Shown here in pieces: positions 7,346 to 13,655 of a stretch of 17,334 bases of DNA (position 1 is the first letter of the stretch; every line of letters starts with the position of its first letter). Source of the stretch: TMED27 sp963922705. GTDB lineage: Bacteria; Pseudomonadota; Alphaproteobacteria; Micavibrionales; Micavibrionaceae. Both the position numbers and the translations under genes were made by a program. The notes beneath the pieces are model-generated. The model was not told where the DNA came from. It saw only the letters and a program-made list of their open reading frames with translations, and did not search any database. The stretch spans positions 1-17,334 of the forward strand of contig CAWUJS010000038.1 in the NCBI GenBank assembly GCA_963922705.1, given 5' to 3'.

Positions 7346-7402
7346 GATAGGACTAAAGAAATACGTACTACTTGTCAACAAAGAAGTACGTACTAGTTGT
7401 CA
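7346..7402 (-). promoter_or_regulatory. Promoter with 23-bp direct repeats (putative operator)
   Basis: Two copies of a 23-bp sequence, AAAGAA-x-TACGTACTA-x-TTGTCA, occupy 7355-7377 and 7380-7402. They differ at only two positions and start 25 bp apart. Copy 2 contains the perfect palindrome AGTACGTACT (7385-7394). On the minus strand the copy 1 end gives TTGACA (7373-7378), a consensus -35; a 17-nt spacer leads to TAGTCC, a weak -10. The operon's first ATG is at 7315. The arrangement suggests repressor binding over the promoter, perhaps by the RHH-like protein encoded at 7411-7806. Confidence 0.6.
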
Positions 7403-7410
7403 GTGCGCTT

Positions 7411-7806
7411 TCATTCAAAGCTGGGGTCGGAACTGCCACTATCATCATTTGATTTGCGCGGCCTACCTATAGGCAAAAAAACCATTTCGTCCTTACGGCT
7501 CATGAGCTCTTCATAAATGTCAGGAAATTCTCTCTTCAAACCAGCAAATAAAAATCTGTCTATTAAATCAGATTGAGTTATTCGATCTCTTTTTGCCGCT
7601 TTAGCAAGGGCCTCCTTTACAGGAGGGAATGCTTTATAACTAAGTGTAGACTTGCTATAATTTTGCTTAAATTCTAATTTATCTTTGTACTTATCCAAAA
7701 GCTTCTCAAAACTTGAATGAGCATTATGTATATCATTTTCTCTATTCAAATTGGAAGCTTTTTTTTCTTTTTTATTTTGAACAGTATTATCTTTATCTTT
7801 TGTCAT
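7411..7806 (-). CDS. Ribbon-helix-helix-like DNA-binding protein (candidate regulator)
   Basis: A 131-aa protein. The N-terminal 50 residues are Lys/Asn-rich and probably disordered. Residues about 53-101 (STLSYKAFPPVKEALAKAAK, then DRITQSDLIDRFLFAGLKREF) have the strand-helix-helix pattern of ribbon-helix-helix regulators. The C-terminal 30 residues are polar, with a GRPRKS basic patch. Its start (7804-7806) has only a weak ribosome binding site. It sits directly upstream of the repeat-bearing promoter at 7346-7402 and is divergent from the gene at 7893. I infer that it may regulate one or both. Its AT-rich codon use differs from the transfer operon. Confidence 0.62.
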   Translation of the reverse strand: MTKDKDNTVQNKKEKKASNLNRENDIHNAHSSFEKLLDKYKDKLEFKQNYSKSTLSYKAFPPVKEALAKAAKRDRITQSDLIDRFLFAGLKREFPDIYEELMSRKDEMVFLPIGRPRKSNDDSGSSDPSFE

Positions 7807-7892
7807 CGGCTCTAGCTCTGACTTTGCAACATGCGCCTCTTGCGCTAAGGTGGGGTTACACTGCTTCTTTTTCCAACAAAAGGCATCATAAC

Positions 7893-8228
7893 ATGACTGC
7901 TAAACTAATCCTAACTGCTGTAGAAGGTAACTCGCTTACACCGGCTATGGATGTATTGAGACATGAATTTCCACATATATACCAAAAGCTTGTAAGTCGC
8001 ATAAGTGCAGAATCTTATCCGACACCATTTGGTGGATCAGGCGCAATAAATTTTGCTAAAGTCGCAATAGATATCGACGTGGCACCCGAAATACTGGAGC
8101 AGTTAGATCCATTCTTTGATCTCTTGTGCGAGATAGTAGCCCTATACACGAAACAGGAGATAAACGCGTCGATTATTATCGAGCAAGACGGTATAGGAAA
8201 AGAAGTGAAAATCCGGCCAAAGAAATGA
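7893..8228 (+). CDS. Small hypothetical protein, convergent with the metalloprotease-like gene
   Basis: A 111-aa soluble protein. The frame is open from 7713, but the ATG at 7893 is preferred: AAAGG lies about 9 nt upstream, and the longer version overlaps the divergent gene and reads as low-complexity hydrophobic sequence. It begins with a strand (TAKLILTAVEG), has a helix (PAMDVLRHEFPHIYQKLVSR), a glycine turn (TPFGGSG), a strand AKVAIDIDV, a helical segment and a final strand INASIIIEQDG. The 3' end overlaps the convergent 8176-9579 gene by 53 bp. I do not recognise the family. Location beside the protease-like gene hints at a functional pairing, not proven. Confidence 0.62.
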   Translation: MTAKLILTAVEGNSLTPAMDVLRHEFPHIYQKLVSRISAESYPTPFGGSGAINFAKVAIDIDVAPEILEQLDPFFDLLCEIVALYTKQEINASIIIEQDGIGKEVKIRPKK

Positions 8229-9579
8229 AGCGTCTAAAACATTCTAAAATAATGCAAAAAATGTAAGATAAAAATGAAACACCTACAATACCAAGAAACC
8301 CAAGCAATACCGAAATTAAAGAGTTTTGTTCAGTAAAGAAGTAAGGTAGTACGCCCTGCTGCTCTGCATGAAAAATGAAACCACAAAAATAATTAGCAAA
8401 AATGTAGCTAATCGTCATATAAACGGTTAGGGCTAAATTTCTACTGTGCTGAAATAAAGGCGTGACCAGCAATAGTAAATTGCTGACAAACGATATACCC
8501 AAAACTCCCCAAACCAAGTAGCAGCCCCAAAAGCCTACATCCTTATAGCCATAATAGTAAACAAGAAAAGTAAATGATAAGTGCGGGCTAGAAACGCAAA
8601 AGCTGTAAGAAAGTAATAAAATGCATAGAATTATAAATGGCAAGTTGCTGGAAATTTTGGCGACAAGAAAAAACAAACAAAATGCGAATAATACTATACC
8701 AATACTGCCAAACCAATAATTGAGTTTGAAATAAACAACAAAGGTCATAACAGGAATGCAGTATAAAACAAAGAGGGGGCCAATCAATAAAGCGGAAAAG
8801 CAAAGCTTAATGTATTCTTTGCAAATAGATAATTCTTGTGTTTTAATGAAATCTAAACGATCTTGCCATTTAGGATGCCAGCTAAAATTAAATAGTTTGG
8901 TTCTCTTGTTGTTATCTATTAAAAGGCTGTTGTTCTCCGCTTCATTCTCAATAAATTTAATGTATGTTTCGCCTAATTTTATAAAAGCTTTATAATCAGC
9001 AATATGCTCACGACGATGCATAATGTTGTAGCAACTAATGCATAAATATAACGCTATTATTGTGATAAATATTAATAGCCAAAAATAATCATCAAGCTGG
9101 ACTAATACAATCCTTAAATACAGCCCAATAAGCCCTACAATAGCTGCTGTGGTAAGGCTGAAAATTAATGCCTCGCCTTGTCCACAATGAGAGAATTCAT
9201 GTGTAAGTCTTGATGTGAAATGCTGACATTTAAAAATGTGTGACTTGGTAGGGTAGAATATAAAGCTTTTGAAATAAAAACATTTTGTTGCTAGATCATT
9301 ATACTTTGCATTATTGTCGGCTACAAAATAAGTGTTGCTTGGCGTTTGAATGTGAGAAAAATTGTCTAATTTTGTAGTTTTGGTCGAAATGAAATAGTAA
9401 AAATAAGGAGAAATATATAATATGTATCCTGCCAACACAATCGGGGAAAACAATAGCACTAAACTAATTGTCGTAATGCATATCAAATAATCTTGTCGTG
9501 ATGCGTGCTCAATAAGTGCAATTCTCTTGTTTAAGTATGGATATAATTCTCTATCAACCACATTTAATATCCCCCGCAT
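8176..9579 (-). CDS. Multi-TM M48-like zinc metalloprotease candidate
   Basis: A 467-aa, very hydrophobic, AT-rich gene product. It carries HEFSH (127-131), the HExxH zinc-binding and catalytic signature, and REHIAD (190-195) about 60 residues later. The latter fits the E-x-x-A-D third-ligand motif of M48 (HtpX/Ste24) peptidases. Between the two motifs are two membrane segments (about 137-160 and 166-186), the usual M48 topology. One or two segments precede (about 30-65), and roughly six more fill 250-460, far more than in HtpX. The ATG at 9579 has a weak ribosome binding site. A GTG at 9561 has GGGGGA 8 nt upstream and may be the real start. Substrate unknown; AT bias suggests horizontal origin. 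Confidence 0.68.
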   Translation of the reverse strand: MRGILNVVDRELYPYLNKRIALIEHASRQDYLICITTISLVLLFSPIVLAGYILYISPYFYYFISTKTTKLDNFSHIQTPSNTYFVADNNAKYNDLATKCFYFKSFIFYPTKSHIFKCQHFTSRLTHEFSHCGQGEALIFSLTTAAIVGLIGLYLRIVLVQLDDYFWLLIFITIIALYLCISCYNIMHRREHIADYKAFIKLGETYIKFIENEAENNSLLIDNNKRTKLFNFSWHPKWQDRLDFIKTQELSICKEYIKLCFSALLIGPLFVLYCIPVMTFVVYFKLNYWFGSIGIVLFAFCLFFLVAKISSNLPFIILCILLLSYSFCVSSPHLSFTFLVYYYGYKDVGFWGCYLVWGVLGISFVSNLLLLVTPLFQHSRNLALTVYMTISYIFANYFCGFIFHAEQQGVLPYFFTEQNSLISVLLGFLGIVGVSFLSYIFCIILECFRRFISLAGFSLLFLYRLAR

Positions 9580-9738
9580 GTTTGCGCTCTATGCCTTATC
9601 CCTGTCCCTGCCGTGTTTTTGCATATCCAGCAATCCGGCAATCTTTGTTCTATGCTATAGCCTCTGTAAGTCAGCAGCCAAGCTTTGGTTCGATTGCTCA
9701 ATGATCTTTGCACGTTTCCTTAAGTGGGCCTGCTCTCA

Positions 9739-9875
9739 ATTCAGCCTTGACCGTGAGACCATCACATCCGCCCCCGCCCTGTCCTATTCCTGCCCGCACC
9801 ACTCGGCGCTTCGCGCCGACCGTGTTGGGGACAGGGCAGGGGCGGATGTGATTTTGAAAATCCCACGGGCTGAAT
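9739..9875. repeat. 137-bp imperfect inverted repeat with nested hairpin
   Basis: Outer ends ATTCAGCC (9739-9746) and GGCTGAAT (9868-9875) are complementary. Inside, 24-bp arms at 9761-9784 and 9829-9852 match at 23 of 24 positions (ATCACATCCGCCCC start). A perfect CGGCGC-TTC-GCGCCG hairpin (9804-9818) sits at the centre. It lies in the divergent gap between genes starting at 9579 and 9906, so it is not an ordinary terminator for either. It could be a small non-autonomous element, a replication or strand-initiation site, or a structured regulatory element. The rest of 9580-9905 shows no gene. Confidence 0.75.
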
Positions 9876-9905
9876 GAACAGCCCCGTTAACTAAAGGAAG
9901 AACCA

Positions 9906-10133
9906 ATGACTGATCAACAACAATCCAACAAACCAGCCTACAACATCGTAAAATACTATGGCGAAGGTCGAAACCGCACCAGCGGACGCGTCGGAGCCGC
10001 CTGGGTTTCAGATAAGGGACACATCACAATCGTCCTTGAAAACCCACTTGGACCTGACAAAATCGTCCTTAACGCCTTCCCGATTGATGATGCAAACACC
10101 GATCAAACGATGAAAACAACACCGATAGCCTGA
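9906..10133 (+). CDS. Small plasmid-associated hypothetical protein
   Basis: A 75-aa protein with a good ribosome binding site (AAGGAAG shortly before the ATG). The core SGRVGAAWVSDKGHITIVLE, followed by PLGPDKIVLNAFPID, alternates strands and turns. It resembles, from memory, short beta-rich proteins with a pattern like RIGAAW...KDG...L...P...G.IVL that are frequent near relaxase genes in alphaproteobacterial plasmids. No function is established that I can name. The stop codon lies within an 8-bp inverted repeat CGATAGCC/GGCTATCG, and a strong terminator follows at 10161, so it is probably a single-gene transcript. Confidence 0.7.
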   Translation: MTDQQQSNKPAYNIVKYYGEGRNRTSGRVGAAWVSDKGHITIVLENPLGPDKIVLNAFPIDDANTDQTMKTTPIA

Positions 10134-10160
10134 TAACGCTTAGGCTATCGTATCTCACCA

Positions 10161-10192
10161 AAGCCCGCCGGCACCGTCGGCGGGCTTCTTTC
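10161..10192 (+). terminator. Rho-independent terminator after the 75-aa gene
   Basis: A perfect 10-bp stem AAGCCCGCCG/CGGCGGGCTT (10161-10170 and 10178-10187) with loop GCACCGT, followed by a T-rich tract (CTTTCTTGTT). It stands 28 nt after the stop codon of the 75-aa gene. Confidence 0.85.
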
Positions 10193-10324
10193 TTGTTCTA
10201 AGCTCTAATCTGCCAGACGATCCAACCTCAAACAGCCAAAACACCGTCCTGGGCGGCATTTAAATATGCACATAGCCGCTGTATCGAACCGTCATCGCTC
10301 TCATATCTCACTTCATAACTGAAA

Positions 10325-10840
10325 AGGCGCATGACCCGGTTCATGCGCCTGAAAATGACCCCGCTCTTTTGGTCATTTCTTGCGGCGATTTCACTTAAGA
10401 CTTGTAAAAGGAAAATGCTTATGGTTAATTTTGCGCGTCTTAAGAGTAGCCAGATGTGTTTTTGTGGAACAAAAACTCGCCTGTCGCAGCCCTAAGCCCC
10501 GTCCGCGTTGCGTACAGAGGGCTTTTGAGGCGCGCTTTGAGGCGATCTGGCAAGGGGACAGCTTCGCTCCCCTTGACCCCTGTGACACGGGCCATTTCAT
10601 GCCCGTGACCCACGACCGAGGGGCGTGCGCCGCCCCTGGACCCCTGCGCACAGTGTCCGCACTGTGAGGCGTTTTAGGAGGCGTGTGCCTGCCCCTAAAA
10701 ACCCTGCACCAGGTTGTTCGGACCTGGAGCCGCTTCAGGAGCCTCCGTGCTCCTAAAAACCATGGCCAAGCTTTCGCGCTTTGAGGCGACCAAGGGTAAT
10801 TCGTTGCCCTTTGGAAACCCACGACCGGGGACGGCCCCGG
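10325..10840. repeat. Stem-loop array upstream of mobC/relaxase (possible oriT region)
   Basis: About a dozen short hairpins follow one another with little between them. Perfect arms are at 10325-10334/10341-10350 (10 bp), 10353-10360/10371-10378, 10394-10401/10437-10444, 10458-10465/10469-10476, 10551-10558/10568-10575, 10586-10592/10601-10607, 10619-10625/10631-10637, 10649-10655/10660-10666, 10672-10678/10694-10700, 10709-10714/10722-10727, 10737-10742/10749-10754 and 10825-10830/10835-10840. Several are separated by ACCCCTG or ACCCTG followed by CAC. No gene in the segment is credible. Position just before mobC and the relaxase makes it a candidate for oriT and relaxosome binding; I could not identify a nic site. 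Confidence 0.7.
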
Positions 10841-10897
10841 AGCCATAGCTTGTGCTGATAGCATGTGAGATTCGTGCATAAATGTGGATAATAAGAA

Positions 10898-11095
10898 TTG
10901 AGTAACGCACAGCAAAAACCCGCTCCCCTGCCCGCGCAACAATCCGCGCATGCATCTGCGCAGCCAGAGCGCACCGCACCGCCACCAGATGAAATGCAAG
11001 ACAATTGCGCCAAGCCGGTTAAGCTAAAGCGGCCAAAGGGGGCACCGAAGAAAAGCGCTCATAAAAGCGTAGCGAAGTCGTGCGTTTTCGTTTGA
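10898..11095 (+). pseudogene. Frame-displaced N-terminal tail of MobC
   Basis: A 65-codon frame starting at TTG (10898) and ending TGA (11093-11095). It encodes a Pro/Ala/Gln-rich stretch then a basic one, KLKRPKGAPKKSAHKSVAKS. That basic stretch is what MobC-type proteins usually have just before their RHH core. A one-base backward shift at about 11080 would join it smoothly to VRFRLTKSEKEALL of the 11080 gene. I therefore read it as the tail of mobC displaced by a frameshift. It could be a sequencing error, a real indel, or recoding. No typical slippery heptamer is visible, and the TTG start is weak. Confidence 0.5.
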
Positions 11096-11421
11096 CCAAA
11101 TCAGAAAAGGAAGCCCTGCTTCAGGCGGCACAAAAATCCAACCTGACAGAGTCGGATTATGTGAGATACGCAACTATTCGCATTCCCCCGCCCTTAAAAT
11201 CCAGCAAAGCCAATCCCGTTGATAGCTCAACCCTGCACAGCCTTCACCGTATTGCACGAGAGCTTGCACCAATCGGCAATAATCTCAATCAAATTGCGCA
11301 TGCAGCCAATATCGGTAAGACGCTATCCGGCAAACTCACCCAGAGCCTCGAAGAGCTCGAAAGGGATTTAGCCGAAGCCCGCCGATTGATGGCAATCCTG
11401 GCCAAGCACTATGATCGTTAA
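11080..11421 (+). CDS. mobC: MobC-family mobilization accessory protein (core)
   Basis: A 113-aa protein from a GTG start. Residues 1-35 (RFRLTKSEKEALLQAAQKSN, then LTESDYVRYA) form a ribbon-helix-helix-like DNA-binding core. Residues about 55-70 carry the family hallmark RIARELAPIGNNLNQIAHAA. The end is a helical, charged region. MobC proteins bind near oriT and help the relaxase open the DNA. The gene overlaps the relaxase start by 11 bp, so expression is coupled. The start is uncertain: the ribosome binding site is weak, and the normal basic N-terminal tail lies in another frame just upstream (10898-11095), suggesting a frameshift. Confidence 0.82.
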   Translation: MRFRLTKSEKEALLQAAQKSNLTESDYVRYATIRIPPPLKSSKANPVDSSTLHSLHRIARELAPIGNNLNQIAHAANIGKTLSGKLTQSLEELERDLAEARRLMAILAKHYDR

Positions 11422-12847
11422 GCTGATAAAGGGTCATTCGTTCAAAGGCGCGGCAGCCTATTTGCTGCACGATCAGAAAGCGATCACCAATGAGCGCGTT
11501 GACTGGACGCAAACGCGCAATCTTGATGTGCAAGATCCAGAAATGGCCTGGCGCTTAATGGCGGCGACAGCCATGGATGCAGATCGCCTTAAAGAAGAGG
11601 CAGGCGTTTCCAAGGCTGGGCGTAAAGCGAAAGAAGACGTCCTGCATCTTGTGTTGTCCTGGCATCCAGAAGAACGCCCTGAGCTTGATCGTGATCAAAT
11701 GCTATCAGCAGCAGAAAGCGCTATCAATGCGCTCAAAGCCAAGGACCGGCAAGCGCTAATTATCGCCCACAATGATACAGAAGCCCCGCATGTCCACGTT
11801 CTGCTTAACCGCGTAAGCCCTGAAAATGGCAAACAACTATCATCATCCAATGAAAAGCGCAACCTATCGAAATGGGCCTTAAAATATCGCAAGGATCGCG
11901 GCCAAGAACATTACTGCCCGGAACGAGCGGAAAATGACCGGGCGCGCAAACGTGGCGATAATACCAAACACAAAGACCGGCCCCGTAATCTGATTGAAGC
12001 TGAAAAAGTCGCTCGCAAAGCAGCCAACCAAAACACCGCACCGATTGAGCGGCTATCAGATAAGTTGCGCGAACGCACACGCGAGCTTGGAGCCAAAAGA
12101 CGGGCAATTATCACGCGCCACTCCCAGGAGTGGCAGGCGCAGAATAAGAAATCAGCTCAAAAGCGTGATGAGGTCAAGAAAGCTTCTGTCCAAGCCTATA
12201 AGAAAAGCCGTGCAGAGCTATCAGCTCGCACCAAAGCACTTAGCCGTGAGATGGCCCGCACAGAGGCCAAGGAAAAAGCGCAATTCTTAAAGCATGAGAA
12301 ATCTACGCTTGGAAGAATACGCAATGCTATGGATCTAGTCACCCATGATCGAGCAGCCACGGACGGGCCGCGTTTGAAGTTGCTGGGTAAGAATTTCAGG
12401 AATGTGCTGAGCTCTACGGGGCGGGCCAATCTGTTGGATGCGCGCCAAAACCGCCGCCGTGAGGGGCTAAATGCCAGGTTCCGCACCGCCGACCGCAAGC
12501 TACGCTCAAATCATGCCAAAGACCGGCGGCAAAAGTTACGAGATCAAGACCGATCCGCAGAAGCCGAAAAGGCCGATCTGCGCTTTCGCCAAGCAGGAGA
12601 AAAAGCAGCGCTTAAAGCGCAATGGAAATCGCTAGGAAAATTGCGTGAGCGCTCTTTCGAAATGCTCGCATCATCTTATGAACGGACGCGCGAGGCGCGC
12701 GATGAGTTTACCAATGTCTCTACTTTGGAGAAAATTCATGCCAGGGCCAAGGAATTAAGGCAAGAAGCTGCACGAGAGCAAGACAATGAGCGTGAGCAAG
12801 ATCAAGGCCGAGAGCGTGAACGCGAAAATGACAACGACAAGACATAA
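11411..12847 (+). CDS. MOBP-like relaxase / mobilization nuclease
   Basis: A 478-aa relaxase that should nick one strand at oriT and stay covalently attached to its 5' end. The N-terminal 190 residues are the nuclease domain. Y17 in AAAYLLHD is the candidate catalytic tyrosine. HLVLSWHPEE (79-88) is a conserved strand. The metal-binding motif AHNDTEAPHVHVLLN (119-133) supplies H120, H127 and H129, and NRV follows as in MOBP proteins. From about 170 to the end it is extremely charged, Arg/Lys/Glu-rich and helical, probably coiled coil, with an acidic/basic repetitive tail. There is no primase or helicase domain. It overlaps mobC by 11 bp. Transfer would need the coupling protein and a T4SS. 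Confidence 0.88.
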   Translation: MIVKLIKGHSFKGAAAYLLHDQKAITNERVDWTQTRNLDVQDPEMAWRLMAATAMDADRLKEEAGVSKAGRKAKEDVLHLVLSWHPEERPELDRDQMLSAAESAINALKAKDRQALIIAHNDTEAPHVHVLLNRVSPENGKQLSSSNEKRNLSKWALKYRKDRGQEHYCPERAENDRARKRGDNTKHKDRPRNLIEAEKVARKAANQNTAPIERLSDKLRERTRELGAKRRAIITRHSQEWQAQNKKSAQKRDEVKKASVQAYKKSRAELSARTKALSREMARTEAKEKAQFLKHEKSTLGRIRNAMDLVTHDRAATDGPRLKLLGKNFRNVLSSTGRANLLDARQNRRREGLNARFRTADRKLRSNHAKDRRQKLRDQDRSAEAEKADLRFRQAGEKAALKAQWKSLGKLRERSFEMLASSYERTREARDEFTNVSTLEKIHARAKELRQEAAREQDNEREQDQGRERERENDNDKT

Positions 12848-13006
12848 AAGCCCATAAGCGCGGGTCTTATATAAGTATGGAAATATTCTATATAACTACA
12901 GTCTTATATAAATCACGAAGAATAGACATGTATATGACTATATAAACATAAGCCCATAACAACGGAAGCGCTTATTTTCCGGGGCTTAAATGGAGATGAA
13001 GGCTGT
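12848..13006. repeat. AT-rich leader with TATATAA repeats and compound hairpin
   Basis: TATATAA occurs four times (12868, 12889, 12905 and 12939) at irregular spacing. The 10-bp direct repeat AAGCCCATAA brackets them (12848-12857 and 12950-12959). A compound hairpin follows, with TAAGCCC (12949-12955) pairing to GGGCTTA (12982-12988) and an adjacent inner CGGAA/TTCCG (12963-12967/12977-12981). It precedes the start of the 13007 gene, so it may be a promoter and 5' UTR regulator, or an origin-like AT-rich segment. Confidence 0.5.
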
Positions 13007-13312
13007 ATGCGAGGCATATTTAAAAGAAATGAGGCTTCAAAGAATGAAATCGATCCGAAGCCCGATCATAGCACATCTAATCTTAATCCCGCACTTGTCG
13101 AAGCCGTATATCCCAGCCAAGAAGCCACCAGCCCGGCAGATTATCAATATGTATCTATAGGGTTGCCGCCCTATGTCGTCAAGCAAATCAGGCAACGCGC
13201 ACTGCAAGAAAACACAACGATACGCTTTGAGATCCTGCGCTGTATCAGCGAAGGCGGATTTAAAGTCAACCAAGTTGACTTAGTGCCCGATGCAAGAAAG
13301 TCAAAGCGATAA
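13007..13312 (+). CDS. Small ribbon-helix-helix-like protein
   Basis: A 101-aa protein with GAAGG close upstream of the ATG. Residues 1-45 are polar and probably disordered. Residues 46-85 (YQYVSIGLPPYVVKQIRQRA, then LQENTTIRFEILRCISEG) have a strand-helix-helix pattern, and the tail is basic (DARKSKR). This resembles small RHH regulators of plasmid copy number or partition. It sits between the relaxase and the candidate replication gene, behind an AT-rich repeat region. Possible roles are repressor of its own or the rep promoter; no partner gene is evident. No cofactor motif is visible. Confidence 0.62.
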   Translation: MRGIFKRNEASKNEIDPKPDHSTSNLNPALVEAVYPSQEATSPADYQYVSIGLPPYVVKQIRQRALQENTTIRFEILRCISEGGFKVNQVDLVPDARKSKR

Positions 13313-13655
13313 AAGCCTGCATTTGATCTTGTGCAGCATTCTATAGCAACTAGCCGGGGGCGAATCAGATGGAAATCGGTTTTACACTTTGTGAAAAAGC
13401 ATGAATCTGGCATTATCCAATTTCATGCACGTAATTCACAGGTGCAAACTTCAAGGAGCAGTAATGCATTAAATACAACAAAGCCCGCACGAGGCGGGCC
13501 TGAAGTCTGACAATACATGTCAGGGAAATCTCAACTGGTAATTTTGATTTTCCCTGAATCGTTGACGAATTGCAAGTCTTTTCTTGCCACGGCATCGCTT
13601 TGTCTAATTTCTGGCTGTCACGGCGGGTTACAACCCTAAGCCGAGGACTATCCTT
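13313..13655. promoter_or_regulatory. Structured leader of the candidate rep gene; possible antisense RNA
   Basis: No gene. It contains hairpins CTGACA/TGTCAG (13507-13523), CAGGGAAA/TTTCCCTG (arms 13521-13528 and 13550-13557) and GCAAG/CTTGC just after 13570. The GC stem GCCCGC-ACGAG-GCGGGC (13483-13499) is followed by TTTGTTGTATTT only when read on the minus strand, so it looks like a terminator for a short minus-strand RNA opposite the rep leader. Antisense RNAs of this kind control copy number in many plasmids. I found no strong minus-strand promoter. Confidence 0.4.

Noticed and set aside
7713..7892. 60-codon N-terminal extension of the 7893 gene
   Set aside because: It runs antisense through the divergent gene's start and is low-complexity hydrophobic; the ATG at 7893 is better placed.
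10380..10667. 95-codon plus-strand frame and overlapping long minus-strand frames in the hairpin region
   Set aside because: They read straight through the stem-loops, have implausible Cys/Arg/Pro-rich composition and no ribosome binding site.
10325..10840. CRISPR array
   Set aside because: The repeats are different hairpins of unequal length with no constant repeat-spacer spacing and no cas genes.
11394..11400. ATCCTG as an IncP-type nic site
   Set aside because: The word lies inside mobC (and again inside the 13007 gene) without an adjacent inverted repeat, so it is probably chance.
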